A stretch of 28,806 nt of DNA from QAMX01 sp003149835 (GTDB lineage Bacteria > Bacillota > Clostridia > Oscillospirales > QAMX01). The notes beneath the pieces were generated by a model. That model was given only the letters and a program-made list of their open reading frames with translations. It made no database searches and was not told the origin of the DNA. Positions 8,122-14,696 of this stretch are shown piece by piece (positions within the stretch are counted from its first letter, which is position 1; the number at the start of each line of letters is the position of its first letter). The DNA lies in the NCBI GenBank assembly GCA_959600635.1, contig CAUGMN010000031.1, positions 1-28,806 on the forward strand, written 5' to 3'. Position numbers and translations under genes: made by a program.

Positions 8122-8727
8122 TTACCGCGCCAAAAGCGCGGTCAGCGCCGGCGTCACATACAGATCCGCCGCCACCGCTACCAACGTCAAAAACAGCGCC
8201 AGCAGCGCCGACGTCCAGTATACGTCGTCGGCCGTATAGAGCCTCCGGCCGCCGCGCTGCCGTTCGCGGCGCAGGGTCCGGGTGAAATTGGGCGCTGCGG
8301 CCAGCGCCAGCGCCAACAGCAGAAACAGGTTTTTGGCGCCGCAGAGCGCTCCGGCCGTCAGCAGACCGAGGCGCGTTCCGTAAACCGCCATGACGGAGGA
8401 AACGGTATATGCGAGCGTACAGCCCTTTGCAAACAGAAGCAGCGGCAGCGTCACGCCGCACGAGACAAACGCCGCGAACACGACGGCCAAAACCGTCCAC
8501 GGCAGCACATCCCGCAGGCTGTGCCAGAAATTGATCCTCAGCAGCCCGTCTCCCGCCGCCGCGATATACAGATCCATGCCCTGTTTCAGGTTATCCGACG
8601 CGGCTGCCGAGATCCGGCCGGCCCATACGGCGCCGACGGCGCACCCGGCCGCAAACGCAAACCAAAGAATCAGCGCCGCGCCGCCGTCGGAAATCAGGCC
8701 GCGCGGATGCAAAGCGTGTCTGCGCAT
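8122..8727 (-). CDS. Stage II sporulation protein M-like membrane protein
   Basis: 201 residues from the ATG at 8727, preferred over the ATG at 8778 because it has GGGGAGG about 8 nt upstream. Hydrophobic segments lie at about residues 16-36, 75-95, 98-120, 125-150 and 175-195. The centre (LLLFAKGCTLAYTVSSVMAVYG) resembles the SpoIIM family, whose prototype belongs to the DMP peptidoglycan-degrading complex that drives engulfment during sporulation. Genes of this family in clostridia need not be the sporulation protein itself, and no spoIID or spoIIP is nearby. It sits directly upstream of the DUF624-like gene. Family-level assignment is moderate. Confidence 0.6.
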   Translation of the reverse strand: MRRHALHPRGLISDGGAALILWFAFAAGCAVGAVWAGRISAAASDNLKQGMDLYIAAAGDGLLRINFWHSLRDVLPWTVLAVVFAAFVSCGVTLPLLLFAKGCTLAYTVSSVMAVYGTRLGLLTAGALCGAKNLFLLLALALAAAPNFTRTLRRERQRGGRRLYTADDVYWTSALLALFLTLVAVAADLYVTPALTALLAR

Positions 8728-8858
8728 TCCGTTTCCCTCCCCTCTCTCTTCAATATATTCGGAGAGACGGAGGTTCATTCAGAAAATGGGGCAAGCTTTT
8801 TAAAGCGGCGCTTTCTCAGCCGTTTGATCCCTCAGCGCTCCTGAACAACGGATTTTGC

Positions 8859-9734
8859 TCACGGAAGCTTACGCCGTTTTTCCTGTTGGCACGAAGGGCA
8901 ATAGAAGACCGAACCGCCCAGATACGCTTCCTTTACGATCGCCTCGCCGCAGCGGGCGCAGGGCTTCCCCACCGTATTTCTGCTCGCTTTCGTAGCATAG
9001 CCGCCGAAGCGCCCGTACAGATCCTTATCCGTATCTCTGCCGCCGGCGGCGATGATCGCCGGAACCACCGCCTTGACCGCGTGGAAGATGCGCTGAAAAT
9101 CCGCCTCGTCGAGTGCGTCTATCTTGCTTTTGGGGTTGACGCGCGCCTCCCAGAGAATGTCTTGGAGCAGCGCGTTATCGATCCCCGGGACTCTGTTCTT
9201 CGTCGCCAGAAGCTGCTTGACCGAAACCGCCTTGCCCGATGAGCGGCGGATCAGCTCGCAAAAGAAATCATAGGAAAACGCGGCGGACAGGAGCGCCGGA
9301 AAGGGGTTCGCATACCCTTGCGCCAAACCGTTTTCATCCACCCTGAATAAAAACAGCGCCCCGCCCAGAGAGGCCGTATAACACAGCGCCGACCCGTCTT
9401 CAAAAAGGAGGAGCAGCTGGTGCCTCTTCGGCAGCTTTTCCGACGGCGAAAAATAGCGCGGCGCGATATCGCTCATCAGCGCCCGGTCCCCGACGTATAA
9501 AAAATTGAACAGTCCGTAGCCGCCCGTCTGTACGTCGCTCCGCGCAATCGTTTTCCCGGTCAGGTATGCGGCCGTCTCCGGCGCGGCGCTGTCGTCTCGA
9601 AACGCGCGCTGCGGCTCTAACGCAAACCACACAAAGCTGTGCGGATTCTGATTCGCCACAACCGCCCGAATCGTTTTGCCGACCACGCTCTCCCGCAGCT
9701 GACCGTCGAGGACCCGCGCATACGCAAGATTCAT
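8859..9734 (-). CDS. Fpg/Nei-fold DNA glycosylase-like protein lacking the N-terminal catalytic motif
   Basis: 291 residues from the ATG at 9734; a GTG at 9743 would add three. The body matches the formamidopyrimidine-DNA glycosylase/endonuclease VIII family: LPKRHQLLLLFEDGS in the N-terminal beta domain, an H2TH-type segment (SVKQLLATKNRVPGIDNALLQDILWEARV), the loop GGRDTDKDLYGRFGGY, and a C-terminal zinc finger PCARCG...YCPSCQ (two CxxC pairs). In Fpg/Nei the mature N-terminus is Pro-Glu and does the chemistry; here the protein starts MNLAYARVLDGQL, so neither residue is present. Further upstream the same frame does not supply the motif either. It may bind damaged DNA without cleaving it or use other residues. 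It lies 72 nt after proC with no strong ribosome binding site, so the start is uncertain. Confidence 0.75.
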   Translation of the reverse strand: MNLAYARVLDGQLRESVVGKTIRAVVANQNPHSFVWFALEPQRAFRDDSAAPETAAYLTGKTIARSDVQTGGYGLFNFLYVGDRALMSDIAPRYFSPSEKLPKRHQLLLLFEDGSALCYTASLGGALFLFRVDENGLAQGYANPFPALLSAAFSYDFFCELIRRSSGKAVSVKQLLATKNRVPGIDNALLQDILWEARVNPKSKIDALDEADFQRIFHAVKAVVPAIIAAGGRDTDKDLYGRFGGYATKASRNTVGKPCARCGEAIVKEAYLGGSVFYCPSCQQEKRRKLP

Positions 9735-9806
9735 CCCTGTCACCGTCCATCTTTTTTCACACCGGCCGCGTCAGCCGTTTGCCGCAGCCTCCCCGTCCGG
9801 CCCGCT

Positions 9807-10604
9807 CTATTTCCCCGCCGCCAGCTCCACGGAGCGGCGATAGGCCGCGTCGACGCCGCTTTTGAGCGCCGCGTCGAGACCGGCGGCGTCAAACGCCTCC
9901 AAAGCGGCGACCGTCGTCCCCTTTGCGGACGACACGTCGCGCAGCAGCTCTTCGGGCGATTTCCCGGTCGAGAGCAGCATTTCAGCCGCGCCCGCCATGG
10001 TCTTTGCAGCCATTTTGACAGCAGTCTCATACGGCAGACCCTGCCCGGCGGCGGCGGCGGCCAGCACCTGGGCGAAGCGGTAGAAATAAGCCGGGCCGGA
10101 GCCGGAAAGCGCGGTCACCGCGTCCATCAGCTCTTCTTCGACCGCAAAGACCTCGCCGGCCTTCGATAAAATCGCCGTCACGTCGGCGGCCGCCCCTTCC
10201 GGCGCGCCGTTGAAGGCGACGGCAATCGTCCCCATGTTGACGAGCATCGGCGTGTTGGGCATCATGCGGATTACGCAGGCCGCGCCGGGACAGCAGGCGC
10301 GAACCGTCTCCGTTTTGATCCCCGCCGCCATGGTCACCAGCGTCTTCCCGTCCGCCGCCGCGCCGATGCCGGCCAGCGCCGCAGCCATCTGCTGCGGCTT
10401 TACGGCGAGAAAAACGACGTCGGAGCGCGAGCAAGCTTCGGCGTTGTCTTCCGTGACGTATACGCCGCTTGCCGCGTGGCGCGCCCGCGCCTCCTCGCTG
10501 CAATCGCTGACGGTCAAGCCCGCAGCGTCATATCCGTTTTTCAGCAGCGAGCCGAGGATGGCGCCCGCCATCTTTCCGCCGCCGATAAATCCAATCCGTT
10601 TCAT
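9807..10604 (-). CDS. proC: Pyrroline-5-carboxylate reductase
   Basis: 265 residues. It catalyses the last step of proline synthesis, reducing 1-pyrroline-5-carboxylate with NAD(P)H. The nucleotide-binding motif GFIGGGKMAGAI (5-16) is at the N-terminus. VKPQQM (68-73), MPNTP (115-119) and ALSGSGPAYFY (165-175) are family signatures. The start is the ATG with AGGAG 6 nt upstream (minus-strand reading AGGAGAACGCGATG). It begins 12 nt after the SCIFF maturase stop, so the two are co-transcribed. Its link to SCIFF maturation is probably positional only. Confidence 0.95.
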   Translation of the reverse strand: MKRIGFIGGGKMAGAILGSLLKNGYDAAGLTVSDCSEEARARHAASGVYVTEDNAEACSRSDVVFLAVKPQQMAAALAGIGAAADGKTLVTMAAGIKTETVRACCPGAACVIRMMPNTPMLVNMGTIAVAFNGAPEGAAADVTAILSKAGEVFAVEEELMDAVTALSGSGPAYFYRFAQVLAAAAAGQGLPYETAVKMAAKTMAGAAEMLLSTGKSPEELLRDVSSAKGTTVAALEAFDAAGLDAALKSGVDAAYRRSVELAAGK

Positions 10605-10615
10605 CGCGTTCTCCT

Positions 10616-12016
10616 CTATTTTCCGTCCCCGCCCGCGCGATCGCTTTCGCGCACCGCCAAAGCCGCTTTCAGCGCGATCGCGCATTCGACGCGCTTGCGC
10701 TCGATATCGCAGCCGAGCGCATAGGGCTTGGCGATATCGCCGTTTTTGTTGAAGTTCGCGGCCGAGCAGCCGCCCGAACAGTAAAAGCGCGCAAAGCAGT
10801 CGCGGCAGCCGTCCCGTGTGTAGACGTTCTGCGCTGCAAATTTCTCCCGCAGCGGCTGGTTGAGCTTGTCCGGCTCGTAGATGCTGCCGATTTTGAAATC
10901 GCTGTTGCCGACGAATTGATGGCACGGGTACAGCTCCCCGTCCGGCGTGACGGCGAGGTATTCCGCGCCCGCGCCGCAGCCGCGCAGGCGTTTAATGACG
11001 CACGGCCCCTGTTCGAGATCGATCATGAAATGGAAAAACCGGAACGCCTCGTCGGAGCCGGCGCGGTCGAGCATGATCTGGGCCAGCCGCTCGTATTCCG
11101 CATAGATGCGCGGCAGGTCGGCCTCGGTAAAATCAAGAGCCGGATCGGTCGTAACGACCGGCTCGACGCTGATCTCCTTGAAGCCGAGGTTGCGGAGATG
11201 CAGCACGTCTTCGGCAAAATCGAGGTTCAGGCGCGTAAACGTCCCGCGCACATAATAGTCTTTGCCGCCGCGGCTGCCCGCCATTTTCAGGAGCTTGGGC
11301 ATGACGCGCGCATAGCTCCCGTTGCCGGCGATGTCGCAGCGGAGCGCGTCGTTGACCTCCGGCCGCCCGTCGAGCGAAAGCACGACGTTGGACATCTCGC
11401 GGTTGATAAACTCGATTTTTCGGTCGTCAAGGGCGAGGCCGTTGGTCGTGATGGTAAAACGGAAGCTTTTGCCCCATTCTTTTTCGCGGGCGCGGACGTA
11501 TTCCACGGTTTTGATCACCGTGTCAAACGCCATCAGCGGCTCGCCGCCGAAGAAATCCACCTCAATATTCCGCCGCGAGCCCGACGCCTTGCGGACAAAT
11601 TCCATCGCCGCAATCGCAGTCTCCGGCAACATCAGCATCCGCTGGCCGCCGAAATTGCCGGTGCCCGCAAAGCAGTATTTGCAGCGCAGATTGCAGTCGT
11701 GCGAAATGTGCAGGCACAGCGCCTTGACAGGCGGCCGCCGGTCGATCATCGCGGCGATCTGCTCGTAATCGTCGTCCGAAAAAAGCAGCCCGTCCTGATA
11801 CAGCGCGTACAGCTCCGCGTAGGCCTCGTCGATTTCTTCGGCCGAAGCGCCGAGCTTTTCATAAAGCGCAGGCGGACACGCTTCGCTGAGCGGCGGCGTC
11901 AACAGCCGCAGCGCGTCGAACGCGAGCTTGTCCAGAATATGGACAGCGCCGCTCGCGACGTCCAGCGCGAGGTACTGTCCGAGCATTTCATATGTATGAA
12001 CCGATGTATAAGCCAT
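10616..12016 (-). CDS. scfB: SCIFF peptide maturase (radical SAM/SPASM, thioether-forming)
   Basis: 466 residues from the ATG at 12016; a TTG at 12037 is an alternative. The N-terminal part (YLALDVASGAVHILD) is the precursor-recognition region typical of SCIFF maturases. The radical SAM cluster cysteines are C108, C112 and C115 (CNLRCKYCF). The C-terminal SPASM domain includes CGAGAEYLAVTPDGELYPC and CRDCFARFYCSGGCSAANFNKNG. The family (ranthipeptide maturases) forms thioether bonds from Cys side chains to backbone-adjacent carbons of the six-cysteine peptide encoded just upstream. A 272-nt region with strong hairpins separates precursor and maturase. Downstream, proC follows after 11 nt. Confidence 0.92.
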   Translation of the reverse strand: MAYTSVHTYEMLGQYLALDVASGAVHILDKLAFDALRLLTPPLSEACPPALYEKLGASAEEIDEAYAELYALYQDGLLFSDDDYEQIAAMIDRRPPVKALCLHISHDCNLRCKYCFAGTGNFGGQRMLMLPETAIAAMEFVRKASGSRRNIEVDFFGGEPLMAFDTVIKTVEYVRAREKEWGKSFRFTITTNGLALDDRKIEFINREMSNVVLSLDGRPEVNDALRCDIAGNGSYARVMPKLLKMAGSRGGKDYYVRGTFTRLNLDFAEDVLHLRNLGFKEISVEPVVTTDPALDFTEADLPRIYAEYERLAQIMLDRAGSDEAFRFFHFMIDLEQGPCVIKRLRGCGAGAEYLAVTPDGELYPCHQFVGNSDFKIGSIYEPDKLNQPLREKFAAQNVYTRDGCRDCFARFYCSGGCSAANFNKNGDIAKPYALGCDIERKRVECAIALKAALAVRESDRAGGDGK

Positions 12017-12168
12017 TCGCCAATATCCCCAAGTCAATTGATACTTTTCTTTTCGCTGAGAGCGTTGCCGCCGCTATGCGAAAAATGAGCGGCGTCTTTA
12101 CAAGCGAAACGCCGGCCGGCGGCGCTTACGCCGAATGTCCGGCCGCGGCAACGGCGCCTTTTTGGGTC

Positions 12169-12225
12169 GCCCGCCGTCAATCTGCGCCGCAGCGTTTTGG
12201 CTGCGGCGCCGCCTTGACGGCGGGC
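12169..12225. repeat. Long stem-loop between the SCIFF precursor and maturase genes
   Basis: An outer 12-bp perfect stem (12169-12180 with 12214-12225) and, after a small internal loop, an inner 10-bp stem (12184-12193 with 12200-12209) close a 6-nt loop GTTTTG. No U-tract follows on either strand, so it is not a standard terminator. It may stabilise the upstream SCIFF mRNA or reduce read-through to scfB. Confidence 0.6.
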
Positions 12226-12243
12226 ATTACCGAGACAGTCCGA

Positions 12244-12273
12244 GCCGCGCAAAGGCCAAAGCCTCTGCGCGGC
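12244..12273. repeat. Stem-loop directly after the SCIFF precursor gene
   Basis: An 8-bp stem GCCGCGCA/TGCGCGGC (12244-12251, 12266-12273) continues into AGGC/GCCT (12253-12256, 12261-12264) around a CAAA loop. It starts 16 nt downstream of the SCIFF stop. No U-tract follows it on the minus strand. Together with 12169-12225 it makes the intergenic region heavily structured. Confidence 0.6.
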
Positions 12274-12288
12274 CCCGTTGTTTTTCGA

Positions 12289-12435
12289 TTACTGTTCGCT
12301 GTTTTCGCACTTCTGGTTTGCGACGGTACAGGAGGTTTTGCACGCGGACTGGCAGGAGGTCTGGCATTCGCCGCAGCCGCCCTTTGCCGCGCTCTTCCGT
12401 AAATTTTTGGCGTTGAGAGTTTTAATGTGTTTCAT
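12289..12435 (-). CDS. scfA: SCIFF ranthipeptide precursor (six cysteines in forty-five)
   Basis: A 48-residue peptide. It begins MKHIKTLNAKNLRKS and ends in ANQKCENSEQ. Six cysteines lie at 21, 24, 28, 32, 36 and 43, in the pattern CGEC-QTSC-QSAC-KTSC then C43, which is the SCIFF signature. The leader (1-18) is the part recognised by the maturase; the Cys-rich core receives thioether cross-links. AGGAAG lies about 10 nt before the ATG. Its neighbours (TIGR04086 membrane protein and yajC upstream, maturase downstream) are the usual ones in clostridia. Its biological role is not established; signalling or quorum-related roles have been proposed for the class. The match is to an established family and is very clear. 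Confidence 0.95.
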   Translation of the reverse strand: MKHIKTLNAKNLRKSAAKGGCGECQTSCQSACKTSCTVANQKCENSEQ

Positions 12436-12500
12436 CTGTTACTTCTTCCTTTTTATTTTTCAGTTTCTTTTGAATCATCCGCATTCTTGCGCCGCCGCCC

Positions 12501-12893
12501 TTACCGGTAAGACAGGTTCACGCCGATCAGGCCGCCGACGAGCCCGCCGGTCACACAGATGACGGCGGCAATCGGCAGGGCCGCGCCTCCCCCGCCAGCC
12601 GGGATCAGCGCCAGCACCCACATCAGCAGCGCGCAGACGAGCGACGCCGCCGCGCCGTTTATCAGGCCGTTTTTACCCGCTTTTTTGGCCGCCAGAAAGC
12701 CCGCGCAAAAACCGCCGGCCAGCGCGGCCGCATAGACGCACGCGCTCGCAACCGCGTTCAGGCTGCCCGTTTTTACAGCGGCGATCGCAAAAATCAAAAT
12801 CACCAGCAGCTCCGCAAGCACGCCGAACACGGCGGAAATCATTAAACCCTTTACTCTGTGAAGCAATCCGATGCCTCGTCCGTTCCGTTCCAC
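12501..12893 (-). CDS. TIGR04086 family membrane protein
   Basis: 130 residues from the GTG at 12893. That start is preferred to the GTG at 12902 because GGAGG ends 8 nt upstream of it, whereas the other start touches the GGAGG. It has four hydrophobic segments at about residues 15-38, 44-65, 75-98 and 103-125, with the loop AAKKAGKNGLINGAAASL between the second and third. Small four-helix proteins of this type are regularly encoded beside SCIFF in clostridia. Their function is unknown; export or processing of the matured peptide is a guess from position. Confidence 0.75.
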   Translation of the reverse strand: MERNGRGIGLLHRVKGLMISAVFGVLAELLVILIFAIAAVKTGSLNAVASACVYAAALAGGFCAGFLAAKKAGKNGLINGAAASLVCALLMWVLALIPAGGGGAALPIAAVICVTGGLVGGLIGVNLSYR

Positions 12894-12962
12894 AGTCTCC
12901 ACCTCCGCTACCTATCTGTATTCGGAGGCGGCGGGTTTCATGCCTAAGCCGCGCGGAAAAGC

Positions 12963-13313
12963 TTAGTCGTTGTCGGGCGAGGTGACCGATGCGACCGAAG
13001 TCTTTAAAAACGTCATTTTGCTTTCGGCCGAAAGGATCGTGATCGTATCGTCCTTGACGTTGGTAACCTTGCCGCAGACGCCGCCGATGGTGACGATCTC
13101 GTCGCCGACCTTGATGGAGCTGCGCATCTCTCTGGCCTGCTTATCGCGCTTTTTCTGCGGCCGGATAATCAGGAAATAAAATACCGCGACCATCGCGACG
13201 ATCAGGATAACCGTAGAAATCCAGCTGTTGGCCGAGCCGCCGCCCGCTCCCGCCGCCGTAGTCGTCACAGTTTCTCCCCCTGCTGCCGAGAGCACAGAGC
13301 TTAAATTGAGCAT
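12963..13313 (-). CDS. yajC: Preprotein translocase accessory subunit YajC
   Basis: 116 residues. A single membrane helix (about 31-50) ends in the family signature FLIIRPQKKR. It is followed by a soluble domain with MRSSIKVGDEIVTIGGVCGKVTNVKDD, the YajC hallmark. It associates with the Sec translocon (SecDF) in the membrane. The ATG at 13313 has GGAGG about 9 nt upstream. It heads the minus-strand unit yajC, TIGR04086, scfA, scfB, proC, driven by a near-consensus promoter. An Ala/Gly/Thr-rich stretch of about 20 residues precedes the helix. Confidence 0.93.
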   Translation of the reverse strand: MLNLSSVLSAAGGETVTTTAAGAGGGSANSWISTVILIVAMVAVFYFLIIRPQKKRDKQAREMRSSIKVGDEIVTIGGVCGKVTNVKDDTITILSAESKMTFLKTSVASVTSPDND

Positions 13314-13346
13314 GTCATTCTTCCTCCATGATAATCTGTATTCATA

Positions 13347-13375
13347 ATTATACACAAACCCCGCCGATATTGCAA
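13347..13375 (-). promoter_or_regulatory. Sigma-A promoter of the yajC-SCIFF unit
   Basis: Minus strand: TTGCAA (13370-13375), 17-bp spacer, perfect TATAAT (13347-13352). It sits about 33 nt upstream of the yajC start, in the 113-bp gap after the MFS gene. Confidence 0.75.
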
Positions 13376-13426
13376 GCGGTTTTCTGCAAAAAAACGCCGG
13401 CCCGCATATTTTTTTTGCAAATGCCG

Positions 13427-14650
13427 TCAGACCTCCCGGTTGTAAATCGGGGCAATCCGTTCCCGGTTCGGCAGAATAATCAGCAAGGCCGCCGCCAAAT
13501 TGACGCCCATATATACCGAGACGACCGCGCGGATGGGGAGAACATCGGCGCAGGCGCCGGCGGAAAGCTGGCCGGCGATGATGCCGACGTTGCAGAGGAG
13601 CTGAAAGGTGCTGTTGAAACGGGCGCGGCAGGCGTCCGGAACATAGCTCTGAGTGGCGGAAATGCGAATGTTGTAGGACGTGACGGATATCACGCCGACC
13701 ACAAACGTGCTGACGCACATCCAGAAGACCGGCGCGTACAGATAGCTCCCATCCATCAGCGAAATCGCGACATACACGCACAGCGCCAACGCGAATTTCT
13801 TTTCTTTGGGGATGACCGTCACATAATGCGCGACGCCGCCGGCGAGCCGCCCGAGCACGCCGAAGCCCATCACGAGCGTGTAGAGCAGGACGCCGTTGTC
13901 GCCCAGCGCCTTAAAATACGGAAGCGTGACGACGCCCGTCCCCGAATAGGCGAAGGCGTTAAAACAGAAATACAGCGTGATAAACAGCAGACCCTTTTCC
14001 GCCCGGATATAGGAAACACCCTCGGCCAACGTCCTGCGGAAGGCGCGGAAGCCCTGCGCAAAGCGGTTCTGGGTATAGCGCTCCTCGGCGCGAATAAACG
14101 TTTCAAAGGTCGCCGCCGTAAAAAATGAGACCGCGTTGAACAGAAACATCAGCTCCAGCCCGATTTTCTGATAGGCGAACGCGGCGACGGGGATCATCAC
14201 CGTCGAAAGCGGTTCAATGATGCTCGAAATCGAATAGGCCTTTCGGTAATTCCCCTCGGTCACCAGCGTCGGAAACAGGCTGTCGTAGGCGATTTTATAA
14301 ATGCTGTCGATCGAGCCGATCAAAAACGCCAGTACGGTAAACAGCGCGAAGTTAAAAGCGGTGAATTTCAGGATCAGAAAAATCGCCAGATACAGCGCCG
14401 CCGAGAGGAAATCCAGCCCGTAAATCATCTTCCGGCGCGAATATCGGTCGAGGTACGGCCCGGCGAAAACCGGCATAATCAGCTTCGGCGCGTTGTAAAT
14501 CACCATAAACAGCGCATATAAAAAAGTGGACGAGCTGTTGTCAAGCACGAGCAGCGCGATGGCAAACCCGGAGATGGAGTTGCCGAGCATGGAAATGACC
14601 GTACCGATGATGATCAGCGTGAAATTTTTATTCCACAACTTTTCCTGCAT
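13427..14650 (-). CDS. MFS transporter
   Basis: 407 residues from the ATG at 14650, chosen because GGGGAG lies 8 nt upstream; an in-frame start at 14689 would add 13 polar residues. About twelve hydrophobic segments are visible. The first begins NFTLIIIGTVISMLGNSISGFAIALLVLD, and the loop between helices 2 and 3 has GPYLDRYSRRKMIYGLD, the MFS motif A region. The overall look is that of the drug/macrolide-efflux-like branch of the family (MFS_3 type). The substrate cannot be deduced. It follows the beta-helix lipoprotein gene by 46 nt and is probably co-transcribed with it. Confidence 0.85.
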   Translation of the reverse strand: MQEKLWNKNFTLIIIGTVISMLGNSISGFAIALLVLDNSSSTFLYALFMVIYNAPKLIMPVFAGPYLDRYSRRKMIYGLDFLSAALYLAIFLILKFTAFNFALFTVLAFLIGSIDSIYKIAYDSLFPTLVTEGNYRKAYSISSIIEPLSTVMIPVAAFAYQKIGLELMFLFNAVSFFTAATFETFIRAEERYTQNRFAQGFRAFRRTLAEGVSYIRAEKGLLFITLYFCFNAFAYSGTGVVTLPYFKALGDNGVLLYTLVMGFGVLGRLAGGVAHYVTVIPKEKKFALALCVYVAISLMDGSYLYAPVFWMCVSTFVVGVISVTSYNIRISATQSYVPDACRARFNSTFQLLCNVGIIAGQLSAGACADVLPIRAVVSVYMGVNLAAALLIILPNRERIAPIYNREV

Positions 14651-14696
14651 ATCTATTCTCCCCGTATCCTTTCGGTCCGCGCGGCGCATGGATCTG

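Noticed and set aside
13381..13426. Terminator after the MFS gene
   Set aside because: There are two T/A runs and a GC-rich patch, but I could not draw a stem with a usable loop.
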